Shown: positions 35,145 to 43,070 of the stretch, piece after piece | Position numbering within the stretch: position 1 is the first letter of the stretch | How the letters are laid out: the number at the start of each line of letters is the position of its first letter | From: a virus | Reading direction: 5' to 3' (one strand) | IMG/VR virus record: IMGVR_UViG_3300042868_005520 | Span: 49,198 to 113,197 of that record | Length of the DNA stretch: 64,000 nucleotides | Made by a program: the position numbers and the translations under genes | The notes under the pieces: model-generated | The model's database searches: none | Seen by the model: only the letters and a program-made list of their open reading frames with translations | What the model was told of the DNA's origin: nothing

Positions 35145-35512
35145 CCCTCGGATCCCTCGTCTAGTACACTTCCCGCACCCTTGGAGCGGAGCAGTCCACG
35201 AATGTCGGCGAGTTCACGAGCGGCATCCCGATCACCCTTCACCACTAGCCCTTCGTACTTCGTTTTCAATTCACGCAGACGGGTGGTGGTCATCTTCTCT
35301 AGTTGGGCGCGAGTATGGGATTCCTGTACAGGTTTCGCCTTTACGAATTTACCAATAGTCTTGTGTAACTTCTTGTGTGCGGCTTCACCAGCGGCACCAG
35401 GTAATTCTTTTAAGTCTTGGGCTTCTGCTGCCTTGAGTTCTGCCTTTGTGACTTCTTGAACAGTGCGAGTAAAGTCGGGAAGGCGGTCAGTAGTGAATGG
35501 ATTAGGTTTCAT
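35141..35512 (-). CDS. Helical Lys/Glu-rich protein
   Basis: 123 residues with AGGAG upstream. Almost entirely helical with heptads (AELKAAEAQDLKEL, RLRELKTKYEGLV). The N-terminus lacks the ten-residue capsid peptide, although VQE occurs at residue 20. It shares 11 bases with the preceding gene in another frame. Function unknown. Confidence 0.55.
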   Translation of the reverse strand: MKPNPFTTDRLPDFTRTVQEVTKAELKAAEAQDLKELPGAAGEAAHKKLHKTIGKFVKAKPVQESHTRAQLEKMTTTRLRELKTKYEGLVVKGDRDAARELADIRGLLRSKGAGSVLDEGSEG

Positions 35513-35729
35513 TTGTACGGTTCTCCTGTGAAATTATGTAGGCGCGTACAGGATCTGATTCCCCACTCCACCGCAGCATACGATTAAAGAATTCACGCCG
35601 CCGCTCGCATCCTGTACAGCCGCTGATCCCCATAGCAGAGGTAAGAGTATGAAGCGCATCACCTAATCCCCGTACAGGAGGCGTTTGAGGAGAAACCGCA
35701 TTAGGAGGTTGTGGAAGAGGATCTGCCAT
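35502..35729 (-). CDS. Small CxxC protein (GCTGCERR)
   Basis: 75 residues. The core GISGCTGCERRREFFNRM is a motif of small phage and bacterial proteins of unknown role, with one CxxC pair and a following helix. The start ATG at 35729 lies three bases after TTAAATA on the minus strand, so its message may have almost no leader. Confidence 0.6.
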   Translation of the reverse strand: MADPLPQPPNAVSPQTPPVRGLGDALHTLTSAMGISGCTGCERRREFFNRMLRWSGESDPVRAYIISQENRTNET

Positions 35730-35870
35730 GATTATTTAAAAGTATGCCCCGTGTTTCCCCCACAATACGGTGCCTTTCGAAAGGGTTGAAATAATGGGGG
35801 AAGCCCCTGTATCGCGTGGGGCGGTGTGGGGTGATGTGGGAGTGTACGCGCAAACTATTTTTTCACTGAA

Positions 35871-36158
35871 CTACTGCGCCCCATACTTTCGTCCGCGCAA
35901 TGACGCAGCACGATCTAGATTCTCTCTGTACCTCTGAGGTACACCCGCACCAATTTTTTTAGTTAACTCGCGGAACTGCGCCCCTGGTCCCACAGTGGCA
36001 TCAACTCCTGTCACGGGTGGAGTATTGAACGCACGAGCAATAGATTTTTTCTTACACTTTGCACACTTGCCCTCTAGTGGCAGATCACGGTCTGCAACAG
36101 AGTGAAACTCGTCCCATGAGTGGGTGCATTTAGTACAGGTGTATTCGTATGTGGGCAT
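35871..36158 (-). CDS. FmdB-type zinc-ribbon protein
   Basis: 95 residues. MPTYEYTCTKCTHSWDEF and CAKCKKK give the two CxxC pairs of the FmdB family zinc ribbon, which is common in T4-like aquatic phages. The tail (FRELTKKIGAGVPQRYR) is typical of the phage version. Its role is unknown, possibly regulation or assembly. GTAGGAG precedes the ATG. The 141 bases to the next gene downstream (35730-35870) hold GC-rich inverted segments but no clear gene. Confidence 0.8.
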   Translation of the reverse strand: MPTYEYTCTKCTHSWDEFHSVADRDLPLEGKCAKCKKKSIARAFNTPPVTGVDATVGPGAQFRELTKKIGAGVPQRYRENLDRAASLRGRKYGAQ

Positions 36159-36176
36159 GATATAGATTCTCCTACT

Positions 36177-36185
36177 GTATTTATC
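36177..36185 (-). promoter_or_regulatory. Late promoter GATAAATAC
   Basis: GATAAATAC on the minus strand, about 19 bases upstream of the FmdB start and overlapping the stop of the 36181 gene. Confidence 0.5.
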
Positions 36186-36600
36186 CCTCTTTAGCCAAGC
36201 GTTTCATGTATTTGCGGTGTTCTTTCAGGAGGAAGCACTGTTTAATTGGGAGTTTATACTGGCGACACAGGGCAATAGCCTGTTTCTCAGTGGCTTCCTC
36301 TAGTTTAAAGTAGTCTTTCTCGTTGAACACAGGGTCTTCATCACGCCATTGGATGAAATGGGCGTACTCGTGCACTAAAGTAAAGAGCCATTGGCGTGTG
36401 GAGCGTGAGCCAGTGCCCACTATAAGGGTTCCGCGCTCCCCTGCCTTGTGATCAGGAGACTGAAAGTACCCTTGAACACGGGATCCCCCGCAGTTAACGC
36501 GGAAACCAGTGGACAGCACCACTCGCACATTACATTTTTTGCATTCACGACGAACTAATTTCAGGAATTGCTGTACCCGTGGGTTCTTCATGTAGGACAT
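36181..36600 (-). CDS. HExxH metallopeptidase-like protein
   Basis: 139 residues from the ATG at 36600, with GAGGAGG nine bases upstream. A longer frame to 36753 has no ribosome site. The zinc site HEYAHFIQW and a downstream Glu-rich helix (LEEATEKQAIALCRQY) match the SprT/ImmA-type or phage-associated minimal metallopeptidases. Two Cys near residues 20-23 (CKKC) could bind a second metal. It might process phage or host proteins. Confidence 0.7.
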   Translation of the reverse strand: MSYMKNPRVQQFLKLVRRECKKCNVRVVLSTGFRVNCGGSRVQGYFQSPDHKAGERGTLIVGTGSRSTRQWLFTLVHEYAHFIQWRDEDPVFNEKDYFKLEEATEKQAIALCRQYKLPIKQCFLLKEHRKYMKRLAKEG

Positions 36601-36798
36601 AAGGCGAATCCTCCTCTCTATGTTGTCGAGTATATTGGAATCATGCGATTTAAATCCAATTAATGTATTCGTGTACTCTAATGCCGTGGATTTCCACGGG
36701 TTTTGGTAGGAATCGCGTTCTCCCTGCGCTCTCACCTGTGAAAAATTGCACAATGTAGGGGGTAAGTGGCAAATAACAGGGTCTGATAATGAAATATT

Positions 36799-36829
36799 CA
36801 GTATTATTGGACATTCGCCCTGTGAAAAA
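36799..36829 (+). promoter_or_regulatory. Shared control element, copy 1
   Basis: CAGTATTATTGGACA (36799-36813) and TGTGAAAAA (36821-36829). The same two words recur at 39299-39327 upstream of the ATPase gene, with 20-22 bases from start to start. TTGGACA could also act as a -35 box. It is probably a binding site or promoter that co-regulates the pair. Confidence 0.55.
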
Positions 36830-36853
36830 CCCTATTTTTTCACTCCAAACGGG

Positions 36854-36882
36854 TTGTAAAACCCCTATATTTCATGTACAAT
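36854..36882 (+). promoter_or_regulatory. Sigma70-type promoter, leaderless
   Basis: TTGTAA, 17 bases, TACAAT (36877-36882). The ATG at 36889 follows after six bases. An ATG at 36874 lies across the -10 box and so is not a usable start. Confidence 0.6.
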
Positions 36883-36888
36883 TTGGGT

Positions 36889-39258
36889 ATGTCGAATACT
36901 TCGCTCGTCTCTACCTCGTCCGCACCTAATGCCGCCAAGTCTACGCTTGCGCGACTGCTTGCCGCTGAAAATATTACTGTTTCACATGAGCGCGTTGAAA
37001 CCGCGTCATTCGATTTGAAGTCGCGCCAATTGCGTCTGCCTATGTGGTCAGGTGCATCGGTGCAGTTGTACGATATGTTGGTTGGTCACGAAGTGGCTCA
37101 TGCACTTTGGACTCCTGCACAGGGATGGCGTGATGGCATTGATTCCATTACTGCTGCTACGGGTTGCCCTCGCAAGACTGCACAGTCGTATTTGAATATT
37201 GTTGAAGACGCTCGTATTGAGCGGCTCATGCAGCAGAAGTTCCGTGGCTTGCGTTCAGACTTTCTTTCAGGCTACAAGACGCTGAATGATCGCGGCTTCT
37301 TTGGTAATGTTTCAAATCCTAATTCACTGTGCTTTGCTGACCGCGTGAACCTCAATTTTAAATTGGGCGTGTACCTTGGCACCGCTGTGCGCTTTACCGC
37401 TGCCGAAGCCCCGCTTGTTGCTCGTGTTGAAGCACTCACTACTTGGGAAGAGGTTGTTGCTGTGGCTCAGGACATGATTCTGCTTTCACAACAGGAGCAG
37501 GAGCAGAAGGAAGAGCAAGAGCAGAACGAGCAGCCGCAGCCACAGGACAGCACCGAAGACGGCGAAGACGGTGACGCTGATAGTGAAACCACTACTACAG
37601 CACAGGGCGAGACTGAAGCCGAAGGCGAGAACGCCGATGCGGAAGAGTCTACTGTGGGTGATGACTCAGACTCTGATGGCGAAGACGGTGAAGCCACCGA
37701 TGAAGCCGATGACAGTAGCACAGACGGCGAAGGTGGCGAGAGCGGTGCTGGCAAGGGTACGCCGAAGTCCGACAAGACTCCTGCACCAAAGCCCGAAGCC
37801 GAAATGCCAACCACGAACGAGTCTATGGAAAAGGCTTTGAGTGATATGGCTAAGGGTGACGCACATGAGATTGGCGAAGTGGTTCGCGTTGAAGTGCCAG
37901 CGGCAAACTCCACCACTGTGGACTACAAGGCAATCATTCAGATCATGCGCGAGTGCGAAATGGCTCAAGTCATGGGCAAGCCTGTTCGTATCTCGGACTA
38001 CACCACTGCCGCTGTGGCAATGGCAAATGCTTTTAATCGCCGCAAGGCAGCGGATCAGTGGCGCAGAACTTCAACTGCAAAGACGGGTTCATTGGATACT
38101 CTCCGTATGAATCAGTACAAGTGGAATGAAGACATTTTCCGCCGTACCACCCGCATTGCAGACGGCAAGAATCACGGCATCGTGATCATGCTTGATTGGT
38201 CGGGTTCAATGAGCGGCATCATGCAGTCCACTATGGGGCAGTTGTTTATTCTTGCAGACTTCTGCCGCAAGACGGGTGTGCCGTTCGAAGTGTACGCGTT
38301 CACTGATGGCTTGTTCTCGAATCTCAAGGAGCACTATTCACAGGCGGCTCAGGACGAGCGCAATGCAAAGGATCGTGACGAGGCAGCAGCAGCGGATAAG
38401 CGTACTACAAATGTTACGCGCATCACTATGCTCAATCTCCTGTCAAGCCGCATGAGCGGTGCAGACTACGAAGCCATGAAGTCGTGCCTGTGGAATTGGC
38501 GCAGAATGGGTTCGGTTGATCACCGCTTTGCACTGAACGGTACGCCAACCACCTCGGCACTTATTGCTGGCGCAGATTTGGTTTCTGCATTCATTAAGCG
38601 TACAGGTGTGCAGATTGCCCATACGATTGTTCTCACTGATGGTGAGCCAACGGATCAGATTCGTTTCAACGGCTCCAAGTGGGATCGCGAAACAGGTTCG
38701 TCATGCGCTTCGCACAATCGGATTGTTGTACTGATGGATCCACAGACGGGTGCATCGTATGACCTGAACACCATGTACAAGCGTGGTGCACAGAACAAGT
38801 ACGGCTACTCCACTCAGACTGATGAACTCCACCAGTTTGGATCGGTTGCGATTTCACCGAAGGGTCATACCCACTCAATGATTGCAGTGGACATGATTCG
38901 CCGCCGCACGGGTTCCAAGGTGCATTGGATTGGATTGAATGACGGGTCTTCGCGCACCATTACAGCGGAGCGGTTCAACATGACTGCTGCACCGAAGAGC
39001 GATTGGAAGCGTGATGGTTTCATTCGTGGTGCAGTGGCAGGTTGGGATAGTGCTGTAGTGATTGACGCTTCGCGTTTCATGCGCGAGTCGAACGGCGAAG
39101 TAAGCACCACTGCTCGTAACCTGATGGACAAGGCAGACGAGAAGATGGACAAGGCAACAACGAACCGCGCCCTGACGAATGCATTCATTGATTCGCAGAT
39201 TGCACAGGGATCGCTCCGCACTGTTGCGAATATTGTTGGCGAATATTTGGCTGTTTAA
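36889..39258 (+). CDS. CobT-like VWA-domain protein
   Basis: 789 residues. An N-terminal HEVAH near residue 66 within a helical domain, a long acidic linker (about 200-305, Glu/Asp/Gln-rich) and a C-terminal von Willebrand A domain. The MIDAS motif DWSGS is near residue 435, with a later LTDGEPTD. This is the architecture of the cobaltochelatase CobT family and of MoxR-associated VWA proteins. Together with the downstream CobS-like ATPase it should form an ATP-driven remodelling pair. A cobalamin role is possible since the reductase at 8882 needs B12, but chelation is not shown. Confidence 0.8.
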   Translation: MSNTSLVSTSSAPNAAKSTLARLLAAENITVSHERVETASFDLKSRQLRLPMWSGASVQLYDMLVGHEVAHALWTPAQGWRDGIDSITAATGCPRKTAQSYLNIVEDARIERLMQQKFRGLRSDFLSGYKTLNDRGFFGNVSNPNSLCFADRVNLNFKLGVYLGTAVRFTAAEAPLVARVEALTTWEEVVAVAQDMILLSQQEQEQKEEQEQNEQPQPQDSTEDGEDGDADSETTTTAQGETEAEGENADAEESTVGDDSDSDGEDGEATDEADDSSTDGEGGESGAGKGTPKSDKTPAPKPEAEMPTTNESMEKALSDMAKGDAHEIGEVVRVEVPAANSTTVDYKAIIQIMRECEMAQVMGKPVRISDYTTAAVAMANAFNRRKAADQWRRTSTAKTGSLDTLRMNQYKWNEDIFRRTTRIADGKNHGIVIMLDWSGSMSGIMQSTMGQLFILADFCRKTGVPFEVYAFTDGLFSNLKEHYSQAAQDERNAKDRDEAAAADKRTTNVTRITMLNLLSSRMSGADYEAMKSCLWNWRRMGSVDHRFALNGTPTTSALIAGADLVSAFIKRTGVQIAHTIVLTDGEPTDQIRFNGSKWDRETGSSCASHNRIVVLMDPQTGASYDLNTMYKRGAQNKYGYSTQTDELHQFGSVAISPKGHTHSMIAVDMIRRRTGSKVHWIGLNDGSSRTITAERFNMTAAPKSDWKRDGFIRGAVAGWDSAVVIDASRFMRESNGEVSTTARNLMDKADEKMDKATTNRALTNAFIDSQIAQGSLRTVANIVGEYLAV

Positions 39259-39298
39259 TAGAATAAATGTAAACCCTCACCCCACAAGGGGTTAAGTA

Positions 39299-39327
39299 CA
39301 GTATTATTGGACACTAATTGTGAAAAA
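39299..39327 (+). promoter_or_regulatory. Shared control element, copy 2
   Basis: CAGTATTATTGGACA then TGTGAAAAA, as upstream of the CobT-like gene. The bases just before it (39270-39296) can form a weak hairpin (AACCC/GGGGTT). Confidence 0.55.
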
Positions 39328-39358
39328 GCCTGTGATCACAGGCAGATTGTGATATAAT
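39328..39358 (+). promoter_or_regulatory. Palindromic operator over a promoter
   Basis: GCCTGTGATCACAGGC is a perfect 16-base palindrome covering the -35 region. TATAAT follows at 39353-39358, seven bases before the GTG start. A dimeric repressor or a CRP-like factor could act here. Confidence 0.55.
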
Positions 39359-39365
39359 AAATCTC

Positions 39366-40709
39366 GTGAAGAACTCCTCTTTTATCGTTTCGTCTACCCA
39401 ACACGCCTTTATCGTTGCCGTGCGTCCATACCTCGCGCAACACGGAATCACTGATGCCAAGACAGGCGGCTTGATTCCATTCGCTGCGTTTACTCTTGCT
39501 GCGAAGTCTGCGGGTTACTCTGCTGTTCCTGCATGGTGCATGACCGCAGACCGCAAGAGTGGTCGCGGTGTTTACCGTATCGCTGAACTGTTTGCAACCG
39601 ATTCGCAATTCACCATTACCGAAGTGAAGCGCGGTCGACCAGCAGGTTCAAAGAACCTTGGCAAGACTGCCAAGACTGTTAAGTCTGTTAAATCCATTAA
39701 GTCCACTCTCAAGGAGATTACCGCAAAGACCCCTACCCTCGCTCCTGTTGTGCAGTCATGCACTGCCGTGGCAATGACCACTGGCATTTCCACTGCTGAA
39801 CTCGCTCGTGCAATGTCGCACGGTGAAAGCGAAACCTTTACCCCTGCTGCTGATCCCAACTACATTGCGTGGGGTTACCACAACGAAATCAAGAAGGTGA
39901 TTAAGTCGAAGTCGTTCTGCCCTGTGTTCATCACAGGTATGAGCGGTAACGGCAAGACCACTATGGTGGAGCAGATCTGCGCTGATCTTGATCGTGAATG
40001 CGTTCGCGTGAACTTTACCGCTGCAACGGACGAAGACGAACTGCTTGGTGGTTTCCGTCTTATTGCTGGCGAAACAAAGTTCGTGCCTGGTCCCGTGCTT
40101 GTTGCAATGGAACGCGGTGCTGTTCTTCTGTTGGATGAAGTGGATCTTGGTGGTCACCTCATCATGTGCTTGCAGTCTGTGCTTGAAGGCAAGGGCAAGT
40201 TTATTCCGAAGATCGGCAAGTATGTGCGTCCTGCAAAGGGATTCACGATTGTTGCCACTGCCAATACAAAGGGCAAGGGCAGCGATGACGGTCGATTCGC
40301 AGGAACGAACATTCTTAATGAAGCGTTCTTGGATCGCTTCGCGTTCACCTACGAGCAGGACTATGCAGACCCGAAGATCGAGAAGAAGATTCTCGCGAAG
40401 TTTGCGGGTTCTGTTGGTGTTGAGGACGATGCATTCGTTGAGAATCTCGTGCAGTGGGCTGATATCATTCGCAAGTCGTTCAAGCAACAGGTCGTGAGTG
40501 AAATCATTACGACTCGCCGCTTGCGCGATATCGTGTTTGCGTACTCTGTGTTCGGCTGCAAGATGACTGCCATTCAGCGTTGCGTTGCGCGGTTCGATGA
40601 ATCCACGAAGGATTCGTTCACGCAGTTCTACACAAAGATTGATGCGGACGCACAGATGCCGCAGCCTGTTGATGCTCCTGCTGCGGACTCCACGAAGTGC
40701 CCTTTCTAA
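39366..40709 (+). CDS. cobS: CobS-like AAA+ ATPase with AT-hook N-terminal domain
   Basis: 447 residues with a GTG start in a leaderless context. Residues 1-95 form a domain (AVPAWCMTADRKSGRGVYRI) ending in the AT-hook KRGRPAGSK; the gene at 41089 has a free-standing copy. Residues 165-420 are a MoxR/CobS AAA+ module: Walker A GMSGNGKT (191-198), Walker B LLLDEVD (254-260), sensor ATANTKG and LNEAFLDRF. The match to the CobS of T4-like aquatic phages is close. It pairs with the CobT-like protein upstream. An AT-hook on CobS is odd and suggests contact with DNA. Confidence 0.85.
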   Translation: MKNSSFIVSSTQHAFIVAVRPYLAQHGITDAKTGGLIPFAAFTLAAKSAGYSAVPAWCMTADRKSGRGVYRIAELFATDSQFTITEVKRGRPAGSKNLGKTAKTVKSVKSIKSTLKEITAKTPTLAPVVQSCTAVAMTTGISTAELARAMSHGESETFTPAADPNYIAWGYHNEIKKVIKSKSFCPVFITGMSGNGKTTMVEQICADLDRECVRVNFTAATDEDELLGGFRLIAGETKFVPGPVLVAMERGAVLLLDEVDLGGHLIMCLQSVLEGKGKFIPKIGKYVRPAKGFTIVATANTKGKGSDDGRFAGTNILNEAFLDRFAFTYEQDYADPKIEKKILAKFAGSVGVEDDAFVENLVQWADIIRKSFKQQVVSEIITTRRLRDIVFAYSVFGCKMTAIQRCVARFDESTKDSFTQFYTKIDADAQMPQPVDAPAADSTKCPF

Positions 40710-40729
40710 ACTAAAGGAAATACGCCCAT

Positions 40730-41080
40730 ATGTCCACACCACAAAAACATTTCCCCGAAGGAGCCTTTCGTGCACTATACGACCTACCGCTCACTACAGG
40801 AATTGATCAAGTACACCGATGCGGTGTTGCGTTTCCAAACGGATACCAAATCTCTATTGTGTACGGTCGCGCACTGTACAGCCGTGAGGCTGGCACTGAA
40901 GAGAACTTCCAAAGCACCTTTGCCCCTGACCAATGGGCAGACCGCGTAGAGGTGGCAATCATTGCACCTGACAGCACATTCGTTACTTTCCAAAACGGCG
41001 AACAAGTAAAAGGTTACGCCACTGTTACTGAACTACTCCAAATCGTAAATTGGGTAGCCGCACTTCCTCTCACTAAATAA
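40730..41080 (+). CDS. Hypothetical protein, 116 residues
   Basis: AAAGGAAATA lies upstream of the ATG. Alpha/beta with FPNGYQISIVYGRALYS and VEVAIIAPDSTFVTF strands and a C-terminal helix (VTELLQIVNWVAAL). I do not recognise it. It follows cobS by 20 bases, so it is probably co-transcribed. Confidence 0.6.
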   Translation: MSTPQKHFPEGAFRALYDLPLTTGIDQVHRCGVAFPNGYQISIVYGRALYSREAGTEENFQSTFAPDQWADRVEVAIIAPDSTFVTFQNGEQVKGYATVTELLQIVNWVAALPLTK

Positions 41081-41088
41081 GGACTCAC

Positions 41089-41469
41089 ATGACTAATCTC
41101 AACACCAACTCGTTTCCCCTGCTCGCCTCGTACACTCCAGGACAGATTGAATTCATTAAGTTCCTGCAAGCAAATCGTTTAACTCTTACCGTGTACGACA
41201 CCTGCACTGTGAACCGCAAGGATCTTGTGGAACTCCTGAAGAAGTCTGTGTACATTGCTGTTCCCGCGTGGATTGCTGCAAAGCGTGAACGCCGCGCAGG
41301 ACGAGGCAATTATTTCATTCCTGAAATTGCTGCTGACATTACTACGCTCACTGTGAACGCAAACCATCGTGGTCGCAAGGCAGGATCACCAAACAAGAAG
41401 GGTCGTGCAAGCGCACCTGCTCCTGTTACGCCTCCTGCTCCTGCTCCGCAACTTGTTGCCTCGCTCTAA
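41089..41469 (+). CDS. Stand-alone copy of the CobS N-terminal AT-hook domain
   Basis: 126 residues. VYIAVPAWIAAKRERRAGRG..YFIPEI and the AT-hook-like RGRKAGSPNKKGR align with residues 50-100 of the CobS-like protein. The Pro/Ala tail is unordered. It may bind DNA or compete with the ATPase for a partner. CTAAATAAGGA at 41073-41079 could serve as a late promoter as well as the ribosome site. Confidence 0.65.
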   Translation: MTNLNTNSFPLLASYTPGQIEFIKFLQANRLTLTVYDTCTVNRKDLVELLKKSVYIAVPAWIAAKRERRAGRGNYFIPEIAADITTLTVNANHRGRKAGSPNKKGRASAPAPVTPPAPAPQLVASL

Positions 41470-41486
41470 TAAAAGGATTCACTCTT

Positions 41487-41738
41487 ATGCCATTCTCAAC
41501 CATTACCCAACGCATTCACCACTCGCAGACCCTTGTGCTGAAGGGAATCATTGCAGAACAAGAACGCGAGATCTCACGCCTACGCCGCATGATTCTAGGA
41601 AAGACCTCTGAGTCACAGATTCGTGAACCCGCACCTCGCGACACCACTCGCGACACCTTGTCGGGAGAGCGTGACTACGGCATAGGGGGTGATGAATGGA
41701 GAAACCCCAACACAGGCATTGATGACTGGCGCGATTAA
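41487..41738 (+). CDS. Small helical protein
   Basis: 83 residues with AAAAGGA upstream. An N-terminal coiled coil (LVLKGIIAEQEREISRLRR) and an Arg/Asp-rich unordered tail. Function unknown. Confidence 0.55.
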   Translation: MPFSTITQRIHHSQTLVLKGIIAEQEREISRLRRMILGKTSESQIREPAPRDTTRDTLSGERDYGIGGDEWRNPNTGIDDWRD

Positions 41739-41744
41739 ATAATT

Positions 41745-41818
41745 GTTCCTGTAACTCAGCAGGATAGAGTAGCCCCCTTCTAAGGGGCAAGTCAGTGGTT
41801 CGAATCCACTCAGGAACG
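41745..41818 (+). tRNA. tRNA-Arg (UCU)
   Basis: Acceptor GTTCCTG/CAGGAAC, T-loop TTCGAAT, anticodon stem GCCCC/GGGGC with loop CTTCTAA, reading AGA. The CCA end is not encoded. TTAAATA lies just upstream. Confidence 0.95.
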
Positions 41819-41827
41819 CTAAACACC

Positions 41828-42037
41828 ATGCACACGAACTACACAACTATTAAATGTGGATCTGTTCTACTGTGGAAGAGTGGGTGCAATACCCCCACTG
41901 CCACGCTGTGCCGCAATGCGCTCTCCGCTGTTGTATACGGGGACGAGGTTGTGGTAGCCAATACGAACGGCTCCACTACCGTTTACCGTATCACCCCATC
42001 ACGCACTAGTGCTTACCCCCTTCGCACACTTCACTAA
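41828..42037 (+). CDS. Hypothetical protein, 69 residues
   Basis: The ATG at 41828 is ten bases after the tRNA. An earlier in-frame start would lie inside the tRNA. Beta-rich (GSVLLWKSGCNTP, VVYGDEVVVANTNG). No recognised domain. Confidence 0.5.
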   Translation: MHTNYTTIKCGSVLLWKSGCNTPTATLCRNALSAVVYGDEVVVANTNGSTTVYRITPSRTSAYPLRTLH

Positions 42038-42048
42038 GAGGCTACACC

Positions 42049-42195
42049 ATGTCACTCTCCACACAATACTTTACTGAACTCGAAACCCAATACATTAATT
42101 GGAGTGAATTTGAAAGGAGTATTCGCTCTGATGCACCACCTGATGAGGACGATGAGCACGAGCCGCTTCCCCATGAGGAAGACGAGGATGACTAA
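42049..42195 (+). CDS. Small acidic protein
   Basis: 48 residues from the ATG at 42049 in the context TAAGAGGCTACACC. The second half is extremely acidic (PPDEDDEHEPLPHEEDEDD). Such proteins can mimic DNA or act as anti-restriction or inhibitory factors, but nothing more can be seen here. Confidence 0.5.
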   Translation: MSLSTQYFTELETQYINWSEFERSIRSDAPPDEDDEHEPLPHEEDEDD

Positions 42196-42240
42196 ATACA
42201 ACTGTAGCCGCTGGTGATTCGTTCGCCACCCGCTACAAGT

Positions 42241-42272
42241 GCCCACTCTCGCTACGCGGGGGTGGGTTTTTT
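42241..42272 (+). terminator. Terminator
   Basis: CCCAC...GTGGG stem flanking a GC-rich loop, followed by TTTTTTT. Confidence 0.7.
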
Positions 42273-42380
42273 TATATCTGCGCTTTCGCTCACGCGCTCA
42301 CGCGATCAAAAAACAGTGTATGGCGAATTGTGGTGGGGCTTTACGGTCGCGTTAGCCGCTTCCAACCCAACCGCCCTCTA

Positions 42381-42606
42381 ACCTTTTTAAATAATCGCGG
42401 TGGGTATCTCCGCCCTGTAGCCTTTTAAAATATTCGCGGTGGACTACAGTAGTTCTCTAAATGATTCTCAACAACTCTTTGAGTGTGCTGCCCATAGTAA
42501 AACACTTACGGGTGGAAACGCCGAACGCTGTCCCCCTATGCCGAAAAAAAAAAAATCGGGTTGGGTATGAGAGCACCTCCAAACCTTTTAAAATATTGGA
42601 ATGGGG
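42381..42606 (+). repeat. Three copies of an AT-rich/GGTGG element
   Basis: The copies begin near 42382 (CCTTTTTAAATAATCGCGGTGG), 42421 (CCTTTTAAAATATTCGCGGTGG) and 42584 (CCTTTTAAAATATTGGAATGGGG). They could be binding sites or degenerate late promoters. Confidence 0.6.
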
Positions 42607-42616
42607 TACGCCTCTA

Positions 42617-42644
42617 TTGCATCTCCTGCACACCGTGATACAAT
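42617..42644 (+). promoter_or_regulatory. Sigma70-type promoter, leaderless
   Basis: TTGCAT, 16 bases, TACAAT (42639-42644), then six bases to the ATG at 42651. Confidence 0.6.
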
Positions 42645-42650
42645 AAGGGC

Positions 42651-43070
42651 ATGACATCGCCCCACACCGTTGGAGTACGCGCCATGTATGTGCCGCAAGA
42701 CATTCGATACCAAATGCACGGCGTGGTGCTGCCTGAACTCCACAAGACCCTTCCCGCCATGTACGCTCTCATTGGCTGCTCCTTCGTGGAGCGGGTGTCC
42801 TGCCTCCTACTGCCCATGAGCCGCCTGTGGGTGGACGAGGAAGGCGGCTTGCAGCAGATGGAGTTTGCGGGCAGACGCGCACCTCAATTAAATGTACGAG
42901 CCTCTATACTTGCAGGACAGCGTATATGGGGAAATGTAATTGTGTGCGGTGAAGACATTAACGGCACAATGCGGAATTTAGAAATCCAAAAAGAGGACGA
43001 GGTTTTGGATATTATTCAACTAAGCGCAGAAGAACTTGTTTTTGAACGCATCGCAGGGAACCCTAAATGA
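42651..43070 (+). CDS. DUF3846-like protein
   Basis: 139 residues. FVERVSCLLLPMSRLWVDEEG, then APQLNVRASILAG and IWGNVIVCGED follow the pattern of the small DUF3846 proteins seen in phages. The role is unknown. It opens an operon of overlapping small genes, expressed from a leaderless promoter. Confidence 0.6.
   Translation: MTSPHTVGVRAMYVPQDIRYQMHGVVLPELHKTLPAMYALIGCSFVERVSCLLLPMSRLWVDEEGGLQQMEFAGRRAPQLNVRASILAGQRIWGNVIVCGEDINGTMRNLEIQKEDEVLDIIQLSAEELVFERIAGNPK

Larger units (their letters stand above)
36601..36888. other. Divergent intergenic control region
   Basis: 288 bases between the minus-strand late block and the plus-strand accessory block. It contains the shared CAGTATTATTGGACA element and a sigma70-like promoter for the 36889 gene. 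No gene is seen. Confidence 0.6.
42196..42650 (+). other. Gene-free stretch with repeats
   Basis: 455 bases. It holds a terminator, three copies of a CCTTTTAAAATATT-type repeat, a 12-A homopolymer run near 42545 and a promoter for the gene at 42651. A short frame at 42461-42646 is open but looks non-coding. Confidence 0.6.

Noticed and set aside
36874-36888. Upstream ATG for the CobT-like gene
   Set aside because: It overlaps the -10 box TACAAT, so it would not be in the message.
42461-42646. 61-codon frame in the gene-free stretch
   Set aside because: It contains the poly-A run and a repeat copy, has no ribosome site, and its product looks random.
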